Assembly: GCA_037951105.1 (NCBI GenBank)
Contig: JBAMJV010003345.1
Span: 124,001-188,000, forward strand
DNA length: 64,000 nucleotides
Source of the DNA: Echinarachnius parma
Lineage: Eukaryota; Echinodermata; Echinoidea; Clypeasteroida; Echinarachniidae
Direction of reading: 5' to 3'
Below are positions 35,428-47,100 of the stretch, piece by piece. How positions within the stretch are numbered: position 1 is the first letter of the stretch; every line of letters starts with the position of its first letter. The notes beneath the pieces are model-generated. The model worked only from the letters and a program-made list of their open reading frames with translations. It did not search any database and had not been told where the DNA came from. Position numbers and translations under genes: made by a program.

Positions 35428-37040
35428 TTACACAAGAATGTTCACATTTGTGTCTTTATAGATGCTGTTTTTGCGTGCAAGTCTTTGAAGACGAGCTTCG
35501 GTGTATTCACTAGTATGCGTCCTCATGTGAGCAGTCAAATTTCTCTCCTGAGCAAAACTCTTCTTACACACATCACAACTGAGAGGTCTTTCACTAGGAT
35601 GTGTCATTAAGTGTGTTTTCAGTGAAGTTGCACAAGTAAAAGCAAGAATGTTCACATTTGTGTCTTTATAGATGCTGTTTTTGCGTGCAAGTCTTTGAAG
35701 ACGAGCTTCGGTGTATTCACTAGTATGCGTCCTCATGTGAGCAGTCAGATTTCTCTCCTGAGCAAAACTCTTCTTACACACATCACAACTGAGAGGTCTT
35801 TCACTAGGATGTGTCATTAAGTGTGTTTTCAGTGAAGTTGCACAAGTGAAAGCGCGTGCACATATTGTGTGCCTGTATGGTTTTTCACCAGTATGAGTCC
35901 TCATGTGATCGGTCAGATTACCTGGTTGAGAAAAACTCTTGTTACACACATCACAACTGAAAGGCTTTTCACCAGTATGTGTCCTCATGTGATTAATTAC
36001 ATGAGCTTTTTGAGCAAAACTTTTCTGACACACATCACAACTGAAAGGTCTTTCACCAGTATGTGTCCTCATGAGCTTGGTCAGGTCATGTGTCATCATG
36101 TGACTGGTCAGAGTACTTTTGTGTGAGAAATTGTTTGTACATATGCTGCACCTGAAAGGCCTTTCACCAGTATGTGTCCTCATGTGATTAATTACATGAG
36201 CTTTTGGAGCAAAACTTTTCTGACACACATCACAACTGAAAGGTCTTTCACCAGTATGTGTCCTCATGAGCTTGGTCAGGTCATGTGTCATCATGTGACT
36301 GGTCAGAGTACTTTTGTGTGAGAAATTGTTTGTACATATGCTGCACCTGAAAGGCCTTTCACCAGTATGTGTCCTCATATGCTGCATCAGGTTAGATTTT
36401 TCAGTAAAGGCTCTAGCACATATCGTGCAACTTAAGGATTTTTCACCTGTATGTATTTGCATGTGTCTAGCTAATCCACTTCTAACTGTGAAAGCCTTTG
36501 AACATACGCTGCAAATTAAGTCCTTTTCACTAGAATGTGAGAAAGATCTTTCACCTGTATGTATTTTCATATGTCTAGCTAATCGACGTCTAATAGGGAA
36601 AGCCTTCGAACATACGCTGCAAATGAAGCCCTTTTCACTAGAATGTAAGCTAGTATGTTTGACTAAATTTTTCTTTGTACTAAAAGTCTTTGAACAAACA
36701 TCACAACTGAAAGAGCTCTCACATGCTACCCATGAGGAACATAGGTCTGGGTTTAAACAAGAATGTTCACATTCGTGTCTCTGTAGATGAGGTTTCTGCA
36801 TGCAAGTCTTTGAGCTGCTGTTTTGGGGTCTGACATCATCTATGTCACCTCCACTATGCTTTACTTCCACATAACCCTCAATAAATCCATCTGTGTGTAT
36901 TCTTGATTGAATCCCTAAGCTACCTGTATCTGTCACACCGTCCTGAAATGCTTCATTTTCTGTCACTTCTCCTTGTTTTGAAGAGGGGATGGTCTTTCCA
37001 GCAGGAGTTATATTTCCACCTGCCTGATGATCAAGATATC
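35428..37040 (-). CDS. Zinc-finger terminal exon D, about 12 fingers with a novel C-terminus
   Basis: The exon begins at 37040 after TTCCATTGCAG in phase 1 and is open to 35428, about 537 residues. The shared N-terminal segment is followed by about 12 C2H2 fingers. Two fingers with an unusual [20 protein letters not shown] linker occur twice as a tandem block. One finger has His in place of its first Cys (YRHTICARAF) and is probably non-functional. The C-terminus contains a duplicated stretch, ARLQRLARKNSIYKDTNVNI, which is an out-of-frame reading of the N-terminal Cys/His-containing coding segment of this gene family. Relic sequence in the original frame continues to about 35160. Confidence 0.75.
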
Positions 37041-37694
37041 CTGCAATGGAACAGGGACATTGATATTGCATTAATCATCTGTAGAGTGTCTTGCTTTCAT
37101 ATCTCTCATTATCTCTTGAACAATACTACCTCATAGGCATGTATGATACATTACATCATTCCCCCAAGGAGGTTCAAAGACAAGCAGATCTATCGCCAGT
37201 TAATTTATTCAAACACCTGTTAGTATCAATGATGAACAAAGAGTATTAAGGACTTTCGCTGCTTTGATCACCATCTGTGATGCCGCCTCAAAATCACTAT
37301 GATGCTGTAAGAGAGTGATCGATTTGCACAAATATTACTCTAGAAAGTACAATTTTGTGTCTTGCAAATTAAAATTATTATGAGATATTAGGATAGCTAA
37401 AATGGATGAAGATAAAAATAGCTTCCCGTGCATACACATGGTCAAATATTGGAGATACAAGGCAATAATCTTTGAATACAACTGCTTCTAAAATCCTGTT
37501 TTCTCAAATTTCGCAAAAATCCTCAAGTCAAGTTTATGTTATTCGTAAAAACAATAAGTTGTTCTTCTTTGTAACTTATATTCTTATAAGCGGCCGATTG
37601 CGGCCAGAGCAGAAATTTGATAATTTGTGCATGGATAAAATCATTTTATTCCCTTTGCTTGTCCTTATATGCAATGTACATAGTGTACAGAAGC
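37041..37694. other. Sequence upstream of exon D
   Basis: The first 100 bases resemble the flanks of the other finger exons (CATTAATCATCTGTAGAG). The rest is AT-rich with no 5' exon candidate. Confidence 0.5.
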
Positions 37695-38061
37695 CATGAC
37701 TTCATAAAAGTATATTTTTAGAATTTTCAAATTTGAACTTCATTTTCGTAGAGAGCATAAAAAATAATGTCCAATTACCAAAAAAATCAATTGAATATGT
37801 TAGGTATTTGCTGAGACATGCCAATCCGAATGAATTTTTTGTCAATAGGCAATCAGTGTTATAGTGCCCTGGTTCATAAACTTTATGAACCAGAGCACTA
37901 TAACACTGATTGCCCATTGAAGTAAAATTCATTCGGATGGGCATATCTCAGCAAATATATATTCAATTGATTTTCAGTATTTGGACATTATTTTCTACGT
38001 TCTTTCCAAAAAAAGAAGTTCAAATTTGAAAATTCTAAAAATCTATGTTTATGACGTCATA
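37695..38061. mobile_element. 367-bp fold-back element
   Basis: The halves are reverse complements around ATAAACTTTAT near 37880; the central arms CTGGTTCATAAA / TTTATGAACCAG are perfect. Ends are ATGACTTCATAAA and the complement of TTTATGACGTCAT. Confidence 0.8.
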
Positions 38062-38859
38062 GATGACATCACACTTCACCACTCTATACACCACGTTATA
38101 GCTAGGATTATGGGTCATCAGCGCAAACTGGGAAAAACTTTCGTTTAGACATCCATTGTCATTGCTCGACATTACAGGAATTCGGAAATGCTCCTAATTG
38201 TCATAAAGCCTAAATGCATCTGTGGATGTACGCATAACTCGGTGGCGGCATCATAGTTCGAACAATAGGGTATAGGTTTGAAGTATCTCCTTGTGTTTGA
38301 ACCTCCTTGGTTCCCTTCGCATTTATGAAATCCCTGTAGAATTTGTGCACAACCAGCCTGGTTCCCATAGTCGAGAGGTTAAATTGAATATAATACCCTA
38401 ATAACCTCAATATCCTTCCTATCCCTAAAAGGATGTCATATATATTTTGTATGGGTCATTTGCACTGACAAAGATCCTGCTAGGATTGAAAGCTAGGCTC
38501 TTTACGACTCTCATCTATTTTTTATGAATGCTTTGACATTTTGATAATAGAGCATCATCGATCAGCCAAGCAATATGAACATCTCAGGTTCAAATCCCGG
38601 CAGAGCCCAGTTTTCTTTGCTCATTGATCACTAATTTCATATATTTTTGGGGCAGTTCTCTCATGATGGAGTTTACTTTTTTTTAAAGCTGCATCACTGC
38701 ATGATCCTTTGTTATTTACCTAAGATTATTGCATATTATTCCAGTTTGGGTCAAGGTTATACATCTTCTGAGCAGCACAAGTATTGAAAAGAGATTCTCA
38801 GAAGTACCACCATCAATGAGAATTACAAGAGAAAGTCTTTGTACATATTGTGCAACTGT

Positions 38860-39339
38860 GAGCATTTTCACCTGTATGTGTCTTCATGTGATGGATCAGA
38901 TGACTTTTTGAGAAAAACTTGTCTTACATAATTACTTAACTGAGAAAGGTCTGTCATATTTATGTGTTCTTACAGGTATTGCCAGATTGAAATGCATTTG
39001 AACGGTTTTCAGCAGTATGTGTACTTGTGTGCCTGATCAGATGATGTTGCTAAGAACAACTTAGCCTGCACACTTCACAACTGTAAAATTTGTCATCAGG
39101 ATGTGCCCTAACATGTTTTTTTTTTCAGATTAGAATTATAAGATGAAGCCATTTTACACACTTTGCACCAGAATGGTCTATCACCAGTATACATTGTCCT
39201 CATGTGACTGGCCAGTTTACTTTTCCAACTGAACCCCTTTCCACATACATATTGCAAGTGAAAGGTTGTTTTTTTCAGACGACTTTGTTTGATAGTCCTT
39301 GAACAGACATCACGACCCAAAGAGCCAAAGAGCTCTTAT
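38860..39339 (-). pseudogene. Decayed finger tail of exon E
   Basis: Scattered finger remnants survive (for example YVCGKGFSWKSKLASHMRT and DRPFWCKVCKM), broken by stops and frameshifts. The sequence follows directly on exon E at the point where the other paralogues begin their finger array. Confidence 0.8.
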
Positions 39340-39812
39340 TCACATGTGCATTCTAACATGTATGTATACTTCCTTAGAGGAAACATTACATGGGTCTGGG
39401 TTAACATGACATTGCTCCCACATTTGTCTCTCTAGATGCCCTTCCTCACCTGAATCCTGGAATGTCCTACTTGTTCCAGGACGAGTTGGATGACAAGTCG
39501 TCAGGACATCTGCTTCCTTATCCATAGCATGCCCTTGGCCTTGAGGCTCAGTTACTTCATCTTCCCTGCATCTCTCACACTTCCTGATATTGGTCTGCTC
39601 TGCACCATCCACGGACCACTGGAGGCGGGTACCTCGCAGTGCCTTGTGGCAGTCCCCACATCTAGCAGGCATTCGTCTGACGTCTAGTTTCTGCAGCACA
39701 ATCCGAGCCGTCTTCATTTTAGGAATTTCCCTCTTGATCCCTCTGGTGGCCATGACGTCCTCACTATTCAGCCAGGAGCTGCTCTCCCTATCCACAGGTT
39801 CATCACGATTCT
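39340..39812 (-). CDS. Zinc-finger exon E, N-terminal part only
   Basis: An acceptor CTCTCTTTCAG gives an exon start at 39812 in phase 1; about 157 codons are open to a stop at 39340. The product begins ENRDEPVDRESSSWLN and has a IKRE sumoylation-like motif and a C-x2-C...C-x2-C pattern (RCGDCHKAL...KCERC), which could bind zinc. Its last residues (VNPDPCNVSSKEVYIHVRMHM region) align with the pre-finger segment of exon A, and the stop falls exactly where fingers should begin. Either a fingerless isoform or a pseudogenised terminal exon. Confidence 0.6.
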
Positions 39813-40084
39813 CTGAAAGAGAGAAAGACATCAGAATCATACAAGGAAATATCTCACAGAGTCTTTTAGTCTAAATTATTATGCCCATCTTCAAAGCTTA
39901 CGTAGTGGACGGCATTGGCACCAACCTCATTAGAAATTGCATTTCTTTGCCAATCTGTATGCCTCTCATTGGTTATTTTGGAGAAAGAGGGAGTGGTCTT
40001 CTAGAAAGGATTACAGGAAAAATAACTCAAGTCTAATAATTATTCTACATCTGTCTGCAATTTCTATAAAATATGTATTTTTTT

Positions 40085-40640
40085 GACGAGCCCACCATAG
40101 GTGGAAGGAGACTAAGGGATCCAAATTGCTGTCGAGCCCACCGTATGTGGAGGGAGACTAAGGGATCCAAATTGCGTCCGTCTGACATCCGTCCATCCGT
40201 CCGTCCTACATAAGTAGGTCAGAGGTCAAATGAGGTCAAATGTGAAAGTTTTGGGGTAAGAGTCTATTAGTATTGATAACTTTCCAACCCTGCAACTGTT
40301 TGTAACCAAACTCGTTTGGTAGATGCCCTATATTGGCCTCCATGATATGCTGGGGTCAAAGGTCATATAAGTAGGTCAAAGGTCAAATGAGGTCAAATGT
40401 GAAAGTTTTGGGGTAAGAGTCTATTTGGGTCGATAACTTTCCAACCCTGCATCTGTTTGTAACCAAACTCGATTGGTAGATGCACTTTATTGGCCTCCAT
40501 GATATTCTGGGGTCAAGGTCACATACGTAGGTCAAAGGAGGTCAAATTTGAAAGTTTACCTGCAAGACTCTATAATGGTCGATAACTTTCCAACCCTGCA
40601 TCTGTTTGTAACCAAACTTCATTGGCATGAATGCGCACAA
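40085..40640. mobile_element. Dispersed repeat with duplicated AGGTCA blocks
   Basis: Starts with a tandem pair GACGAGCCCACCATAGG / TCGAGCCCACCGTATG, then CCGTCCATCCGTCCGTCC, then three similar blocks, each with AGGTCAAATGAGGTCAAATG or similar and ACTTTCCAACCCTGCA. It is non-coding and lies between exons E and 3. It is a different family from 12784-13864 but with a similar plan. Confidence 0.6.
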
Positions 40641-40679
40641 TTGGGCGAGACACATTACGTGTCCTTCCCTTGTACTCAC

Positions 40680-40793
40680 CTTCTATTTGCAGCTGATCAT
40701 GTGACATATCAGGTGATTCTTTAGCAGCCTCCAGCAGTCCACCCAGCACACCCTCAGGAGGTGCATCCAAACCACTTTCCACTTCAGGTGGTC
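40680..40793 (-). CDS. Zinc-finger locus, shared 5' exon 3
   Basis: A 114-bp exon with acceptor TCTTTTAG and donor GAAG/GTGAGT, phase 1 on both sides. It encodes a short acidic segment with PPEVESGLDAPPEGVLGG and SPDMSHDQLQIE. Because it is symmetrical it can be included or skipped without changing frame. Confidence 0.7.
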
Positions 40794-41530
40794 CTAAAAG
40801 ACCCCAATGAAATTTGTTCAAAGTACAACTCACTTAAAAAATGCATTTACTGTCCTATAAACTAAGGCTGTAGTGAAACGGTTTCACGACGGTTAACCGC
40901 CCGGCAACGGCAAAAACGTTTTCATTTTCTTGGTTTCGGTTAGCCGAAAAAAAAATTTAAAAATAAAACAAATAAAAATAAAATAAAATAAATTTCTTAT
41001 CCCCATTCTATAGATTCGATCAGAAAACGGCACGTTGAACCCTGCTTATCTATTGCTAAACTAAAGGTATTTTACATGTATCACAAATAAACAAAACAAA
41101 TAAACAAATGGTAAGAGATTAATGAATAGATTTAGAATGGAAGAGCCAAATTTAGAAGAATCATTTGTGATGAGATATCCAAAATCTTTCATCTTGACAG
41201 CGGTTTGTAGACTAACATGGCACTGCCCTGCTGATTCCAATTGAATAAACGGACAGATATCGGATATATCCAAGAAAAAAAAGAAGAAAAAATCTACTGG
41301 CCCCAGGTTAGAAGTTTGAAATATTTGTAAACTACCTTCTATGAGTATTACAAATGGCACTCTAGGCTATATTACTCAATTGACACTGCTGTTATTGGCA
41401 AGGATCTTAAGAATACAGATTATTTCTCCATTGTGTCATTTTCAGTTTGAACAATCTAGATGCCTGATTGGTCCACTAATATTTGATGTGTAGGAAGTTT
41501 TCATGGCCTAACATTAAGTTGTACTGGCCT

Positions 41531-42866
41531 TAAAGGGATAGTTGAGTTTTGGTAAAGAGAGTACAGTTTTGGTCAAACTGAATTTTGGTACCCAAAACCT
41601 GCACCATTACATTACAAACGACTCCGCCATTACGCTATTTATTTATATCAAGCCCAAATCAACATCATGGTACTCTAGTCTTTTAGATCTTGACTTATCA
41701 CAATTATGAGCTATAAGTGACCTTGACCTTTGCCCTCATGACTACAAAATCTAATCAGTTCATTGGCTCCCCAAGAAACATACATGTACCATGTTTGGTC
41801 AGAATCCGTCAATTGGTTCTTGAGATAACGTGATCATGAGCTGTTTCTTGCATATAAAATAAGCTCTGTGACCTTTGACCTCATGACCCCCAAAATATAA
41901 TCAGTTCATCGGCCCCCTAAGTTACATACATGTACCAAGTTTGGTCAGAATCTGTCAATCGGTTCTTGAGATAACGCGATCACAAGCTATTTAGGCATAT
42001 ATAATGAGCTCTGCGACGTTTGACCTTTAACCTCATGACCCCAAAATATAATCAGATCATCGGCCCCCCAAGATACATACATGTACCAAGTTTGGTCAGA
42101 ATCCGTCAATCACGAGAACGGGACGTACGGACGGACGGACGGACGGACAACCCGAAAACATAATGCCTCCGGCAACTTCGTTACGGAGGCATAAAAAGCC
42201 TGTTATCATTTTTAAAAAGCTGTTAAAACTCAAGAGGGCGCTCTTTAAAAACTCATTGGTTTCAACCATTTAAAATAAAATATTGTGCATGTGATGTTTT
42301 GTTGAAATAGTGATTAGATAGAGAGATAATCAACAACTATTTAAAAACCTCTTTTGTACATTTTTGAAAAGAGGAAGGTTCAACGGCTGGTTCAAAATTA
42401 TTGAATAGTTGTGGGGCCCCACAATATCAGGGAATAATTTACCTCCTCAAATTTGATTAGCACTTTTAACCGATGGATACATATTTCAAATGAAATTCTG
42501 TACACTTCTATGGTAGAAAACTGCTATACAAAAGATATTTTGTATAGCAGTCATATTAAAAATGCATAGCAAATTGCGATGCGATACCAGGAAAATTATT
42601 CCCTGAATATTCAATAATTTTGAACCACCATTTGTAATAATTGTGGGGCCCCACAATTATTCGATAATTTTGAACCAGCCGTTAAATTTTTGTTGATTAT
42701 CTCTCTCTATAACTTATGTTTATGGATATCTTCTGCCATTTCTGAACCGATTTTGATCAAATAAACTTTATTCTGTCATTAAAATTGTATGCTCTTTCAA
42801 ATTTCAAGTTTTTCATTATCTCACAAAAAAATGTTTGTGTAGCGCCCTCTATACCAAAACTCATCT
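41531..42866. mobile_element. Composite repeat: TTAAAGGG-type element split by two later insertions
   Basis: The outer ends, AGGGATAGTTGAGTTTTGG and the complement of CCAAAACTCATCTATCCC, belong to the family at 24770-26655, and 42230-42360 matches 25890-26020. Inside it are a reverse copy of the TGCCTCCG family (41621-42196, with a GGAC tetranucleotide run) and a 310-bp fold-back (about 42379-42686) with AACGGCTGGTTCAAAATTAT ends and two GTGGGGCCCCAC palindromes. Confidence 0.65.
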
Positions 42867-42942
42867 ATCCCCCATCAGACCAATGCTAACTCTCAAGCCC
42901 TGCACTGTATTCTAAATTGTATGTGTGGTTAGATTATAATAC

Positions 42943-44370
42943 CTCTCACTCCATCATCATCCTTCTGTTTGATCTCCAGTGATAGGGTACAGTAAGCCTG
43001 ATGATATGACAATGGATCAAGATCATGTGATGGTGGATCAGGTGGTTCCTTCTTCACTACAGCAATATCTACATCTGTGGATTTCTCAGATGAATGAATG
43101 CAGCTCTCCTTGTCAGGTGCTCCTACTTGATCATGTGACAATGGATCAGGTGGTTCCATCTTCACTACAGCAATATCTTCACCTCTGGATTCCTCAGATG
43201 AATGAATGTAGCTCTCCTTGTCAGTTGCTCCTACTTGATCAAGTGACAGTGGATCAGGTAGTTCCATCTTCACTACAGCAATATCTACACCTCTGGATTC
43301 CTCAGATGAATGAATGCAGCTCTCCTTGTCAGGTGCTCCTACTTGATCATGTGACAGTGGATCAGGTGGTTCCATCTTCATTACAGCAATATCTACACCT
43401 CTGGATTCCTCAGATGAATGAATGCAGCTCTCCTTGTCAGGTGCTCCTACTTGATCATGTGACAGTGGATCAGGTGGTTCCATCTTCATTACAGCAATAT
43501 CTACACCTCTGGATTTCTCAGATGAATGAATGCAGCTCTCTTTGTCAGGTGCTCTTACTTGATCATGTGACAGTGGATCAGGTGGTTCCATCTTCGGTCC
43601 AGGGATCCCAACATCTCTGGATTCCTCAGATGAATGAATGCAGCTCTCCTTGTCAGGTGCTCCTACTTGATCATGTGACAGTGGATCAAGTAGATCACGT
43701 GACAGTGGATCAGGTGGTTCCATCTTCGGTCCAGGGATCCCAACATCTCTGGATTCCTCAGGTGAGTGAATGCAGCTCTCCTTGTCAGGTGCTCCTACTT
43801 GATCATGTGACAGTGGATCAGGTGGTTCCATCTTCACTACAGCAATATCTACATCTCTGGATTCCTCAGATGAATGAATGCAGCTCTCCTTGTCAGGTGC
43901 TCCTACTTGATCATGTGACAGTGGATCAAGTGGTTCCATCTTCGGTCCAGGGATCCCAACATCTCTGGATTCCTCAGATGAATGAATGCAGCTCTCCTTG
44001 TCAGGTGCTCCTACTTGATCATGTGACAGTGGATCAAGTAGATCATGTGACAGTGGATCAGGTGGTTCCATCTTCGGTCCAGGGATCCCAACATATCTGG
44101 ATTCCTCAGGTGAGTGAATGCAGCTCTCCTTGTCAGGTGCTCCTACTTGATCATGTGACAGTGGATCAGGTGGTTCCATCTTCACTACAGCAATATCTAC
44201 ATCTCTGGATTCCTCAGATGAATGAATGCAGCTCTCCTTGTCAGGTGCTCCTACTTGATCATGTGACAGTGGATCAAGTAGATCATGTGACAGTGGGTGT
44301 TCCATCTTCGGTCCAGGGATCCCAACATCTCTGGATTCCTCAGATGGAGGCAGGTGGCTGTCCTTGTCAG
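42943..44370 (-). CDS. Zinc-finger locus, shared 5' exon 2: 12 tandem 36-residue units
   Basis: The exon starts at 44370 after TTTTGAGCAG and ends at 42943 before GTATTA, 1428 bp, phase 1 at both ends and in frame with exon 1. It encodes 12 tandem units of about 36 residues (unit core DQVGAPDKESCIHSSEESRD, then VDIAVVKMEPPDPLSH or VGIPGPKMEPPDPLSH). Some units have an extra HDLLDPLS. Seven units carry V/M-K-x-E, a sumoylation consensus; five have P-K-M-E. The acidic Ser/Asp/Glu composition suggests a disordered regulatory region. The DNA repeats are highly similar, so unit number is probably polymorphic. The function is not recognised. Confidence 0.7.
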
Positions 44371-44507
44371 CTGCTCAAAAAAAAAATATATATTTAATAG
44401 TTCAATTTTTCAGATCTTGACACTGTAGGTTGAATACAATGTATGATTTTAGCTACCTTCGGAGGTGCAAGGTGTAGGAGGCTATTTAATAGTACACAGG
44501 GGTCATA

Positions 44508-44958
44508 ACTAGCTAAGTAGATTAAAGGAAGACACATTTTCAACAACATGTTATTCCTTCCATCATGTAGCACAGTGTAACCAAATAGAGGGGGCTATGT
44601 TTTGGAAAAATAAACCCCCAATTACGTTGGAAATATTTTGGCGACAAAAGCGCAATGTAGGAGATCTTGCACACATCAGTTTTGGCCGTATCATTTTCGG
44701 AAAAAGTGGATTTGTTCCCGTTTTTTAATTGGAATCGTCCATAGGACAGCAGGATCTGACTGAGAACATATCTTGAAACGACCTAGTCGTCGAAATTCAG
44801 GTGAGTAGCCAAAATATTTCCAACGAAATTGGGCGTTTATTTTCCACAAAATAGCTCTTCCATTTTGTTATTAAACTGTGCTACATGGCGGAAGGAATGA
44901 CATGTTAAGTCCAAAAATGTATGAAAATGTGTCTTCCTTCCGTCTACTTGGCTAGGTC
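44508..44958. mobile_element. 450-bp fold-back element
   Basis: The left half (GGAAGACACATTTTC, GTAGCACAGT, CGTTGGAAATATTTTGGC) is mirrored in the right half around a centre near 44735. It lies in the intron between zinc-finger exons 1 and 2. Confidence 0.75.
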
Positions 44959-46303
44959 GTATGTAACCATTATGCTATGTCATTGGTCAATTTGTATTGC
45001 ATTGCCATGTTTGCCTGAAAAGGATACACCATCCCCATAAACATGCTTAAATTCCACCCCAAGGAGTAATTCAATTGGTATTTCATAATACATCAGATCC
45101 TGTATAGGCTGTAATGTAAATTATTGGTTTGTTAAATCTTCCTTTATATTTTGAAGTAATCATTTAGAATGTTCTATAAAAAGACCTTGTTAAGTTGTAA
45201 GATAAAGTACAACGAGATGCTCAGCTCAACTAGGTGTGTAGCAGGGGAAAAAGTGGTGATAAATATTATGATGAAAACAGCCATTCTTCTCCAAGATTAT
45301 ATAGACATAGCTAGCTAGAAGCTGTAAAGCCTTAGCCACTCAGATTTTCTCATTTTTTATTTTTGTTTATAAATGTTAATAAATATTGTAGGGTCTTTAT
45401 TTTGTCATTAGGTTACCCTTGGTTATTTATCTTTGTTCTCTTGCTATTGGTATTTAGTTCAATTTCTGTTCTATTATGCTCATCCCCTTCTGGTCACCGT
45501 CACCCCATTCCATTCACATCTGTTTGCATCTCATTCATGTCTGCTGCTATTTCTATTCTATTGTTTCCTACCTGACATTCCTGGCCACTTGACTCTGGAG
45601 CTCTCTCTCTTCTCTTTGCATATCTCACACCTCTTCTATTGTGTCCAGTCACCTTTTCCACATGCCATCATCACATGCCATCATCATCTCATCTGTTATT
45701 GGTTATTTTGTAGAATAAGGTTGTTCCATTTTAGTTATAGGTACGTTGTCTTCTATTTAATTGCATCTTACATCCTTTTGTTATTTGTGTATATATTTGC
45801 CAATGTTGGTCTTATTAAATCGGTGCATAACCAGACTTCAACTTGCTTACAACCTGCTTACTTCTGTTCTCCATTCGTTCTACTATATAGTTTATGTTCC
45901 TGTTTGCTGCTGTGATTTGCTTGCTGTTTTGACTTAGTTACTTTACCAGTTAATTTACAAACCTTATAGTTAGTTCTACTCTCCCCACGTTACCTATTAG
46001 TTGATACAGTTTACTGTATTACAATATGTTTTAACTTTTATTCTCAAGTGGTTCAAGAGCAAAGTTGCAGGCCATGATTCATGGGACATGAGAACTTCTT
46101 TAAAATCCACAAATTAACAAATTACGAGCTCAGAAATTAAAGATAATTGTCCTGGCCCTGGGGCTGTGTGGCAAAACTGGCATTCTCTACCGAAAGGTGC
46201 ATGCAATGATGCATGCTGATTATAATTTATACCTCTGAAAATCTGAGTGGCCAAGCTATGAGTATGAGTATGATGATATAATTTTATGATGGTATACACT
46301 TAC
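44959..46303. other. Intron 1 of the zinc-finger locus
   Basis: AT-rich, with a CT-rich stretch at about 45480-45700. Open frames here show no conserved pattern and are not called as genes. Confidence 0.5.
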
Positions 46304-46706
46304 CAGAGAAACTCTCTTCTGCAGAGGTATTTGTAACTGAGCCTGGTGATGAGGAAGACTTCGTCTTCAAGTTCAAATCTGTCATTGTTCTGGCCATGAA
46401 AATTTTGCCTTCCACCAAGTTTGTCATTTCAGTTCCATCAGCGACATAGCGGCGGCATCTGCACTTACACGAGGGATCTAAACAAAACTGTGCATGTACT
46501 TTAAGCAGATGGAAAACGAAAATCTCGTCAGTACTACAAGAATGATTGCCGCTGTGACCTTGCACAAAGTCAGTCTTCTGATGCTCCCACGTTTTGGATA
46601 TGCGAACATTGTTCAGGGAAATATGAACGGTCGAAGGCGCTTGCGCTGGTACATGTACCCCGTCGCCAACAAAAAACGTCCCTGAAGTTAAGGCGACGCT
46701 CTCCAT
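46304..46706 (-). CDS. Zinc-finger locus, first coding exon
   Basis: Starts at the ATG at 46706 (MESVALTSGTFFVGDGVHVP) and ends at 46304 before a strong donor, TCTG/GTAAGTG, in phase 1, matching exon 2. It encodes about 134 residues. It includes H-x4-HSCSTDEIFVFHLLKVH and a Cys-rich CLDPSCKCRCRRYV stretch, which may bind zinc. I do not recognise the domain. It is the only convincing first exon for the minus-strand zinc-finger exons that follow. Confidence 0.65.
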
Positions 46707-47100
46707 TGTTCTCCGATGGAGATCTCCACGTCTCTTGCCGTCTTCTTGTTACCCCAAGAATTAGGACAACTCTTGGGCTCACTAGAGCTTACTTGCTAGA
46801 ATGTATATAGCCTACATGTCCCTTTATTGGTTAGTATTTTATCTAGACTGGTCACTGGTATAAGAATAATAATGTGGCACTTGCTCGAAGTCGAAGGAAA
46901 TAAATGTTGTGTCCAGCGCGCGCAGCTCAGCTATAGCATTATATATAGGATCTGGCAGCATGTTGCTTCCACACACAAAAATAAAATATTAACGAAAAAC
47001 ATTTAGCAATTTCTTTGGGAAGTAACCACCAATCTACTCCAGATAGATCGGTGGAAGTGACTTTGCGCAGGCGCGGATCTACGGGGGAGGTTAGGGGTTT
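46707..47100. other. Probable promoter and 5' UTR of the zinc-finger locus
   Basis: Short intergenic stretch with a CG-rich patch (CCAGCGCGCGCAGC near 46912) and no coding frame. No core promoter element can be assigned with confidence. Confidence 0.4.

Noticed and set aside
27522..36790. Many + strand frames with [14 protein letters not shown] repeats
   Set aside because: They are antisense shadows of the C2H2 finger exons on the minus strand.
42979..44397. A 472-codon open frame on the + strand opposite the repeat exon
   Set aside because: It exists because a 108-bp unit (multiple of three) without a stop in that frame is tandemly repeated. The minus strand has matching splice sites and phases, and a frame continuous with exon 1.
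45363..45915. Hydrophobic open frames of 70 and 160 codons
   Set aside because: They lie in a CT-rich intronic stretch, overlap each other in different frames and show no recognisable family pattern.
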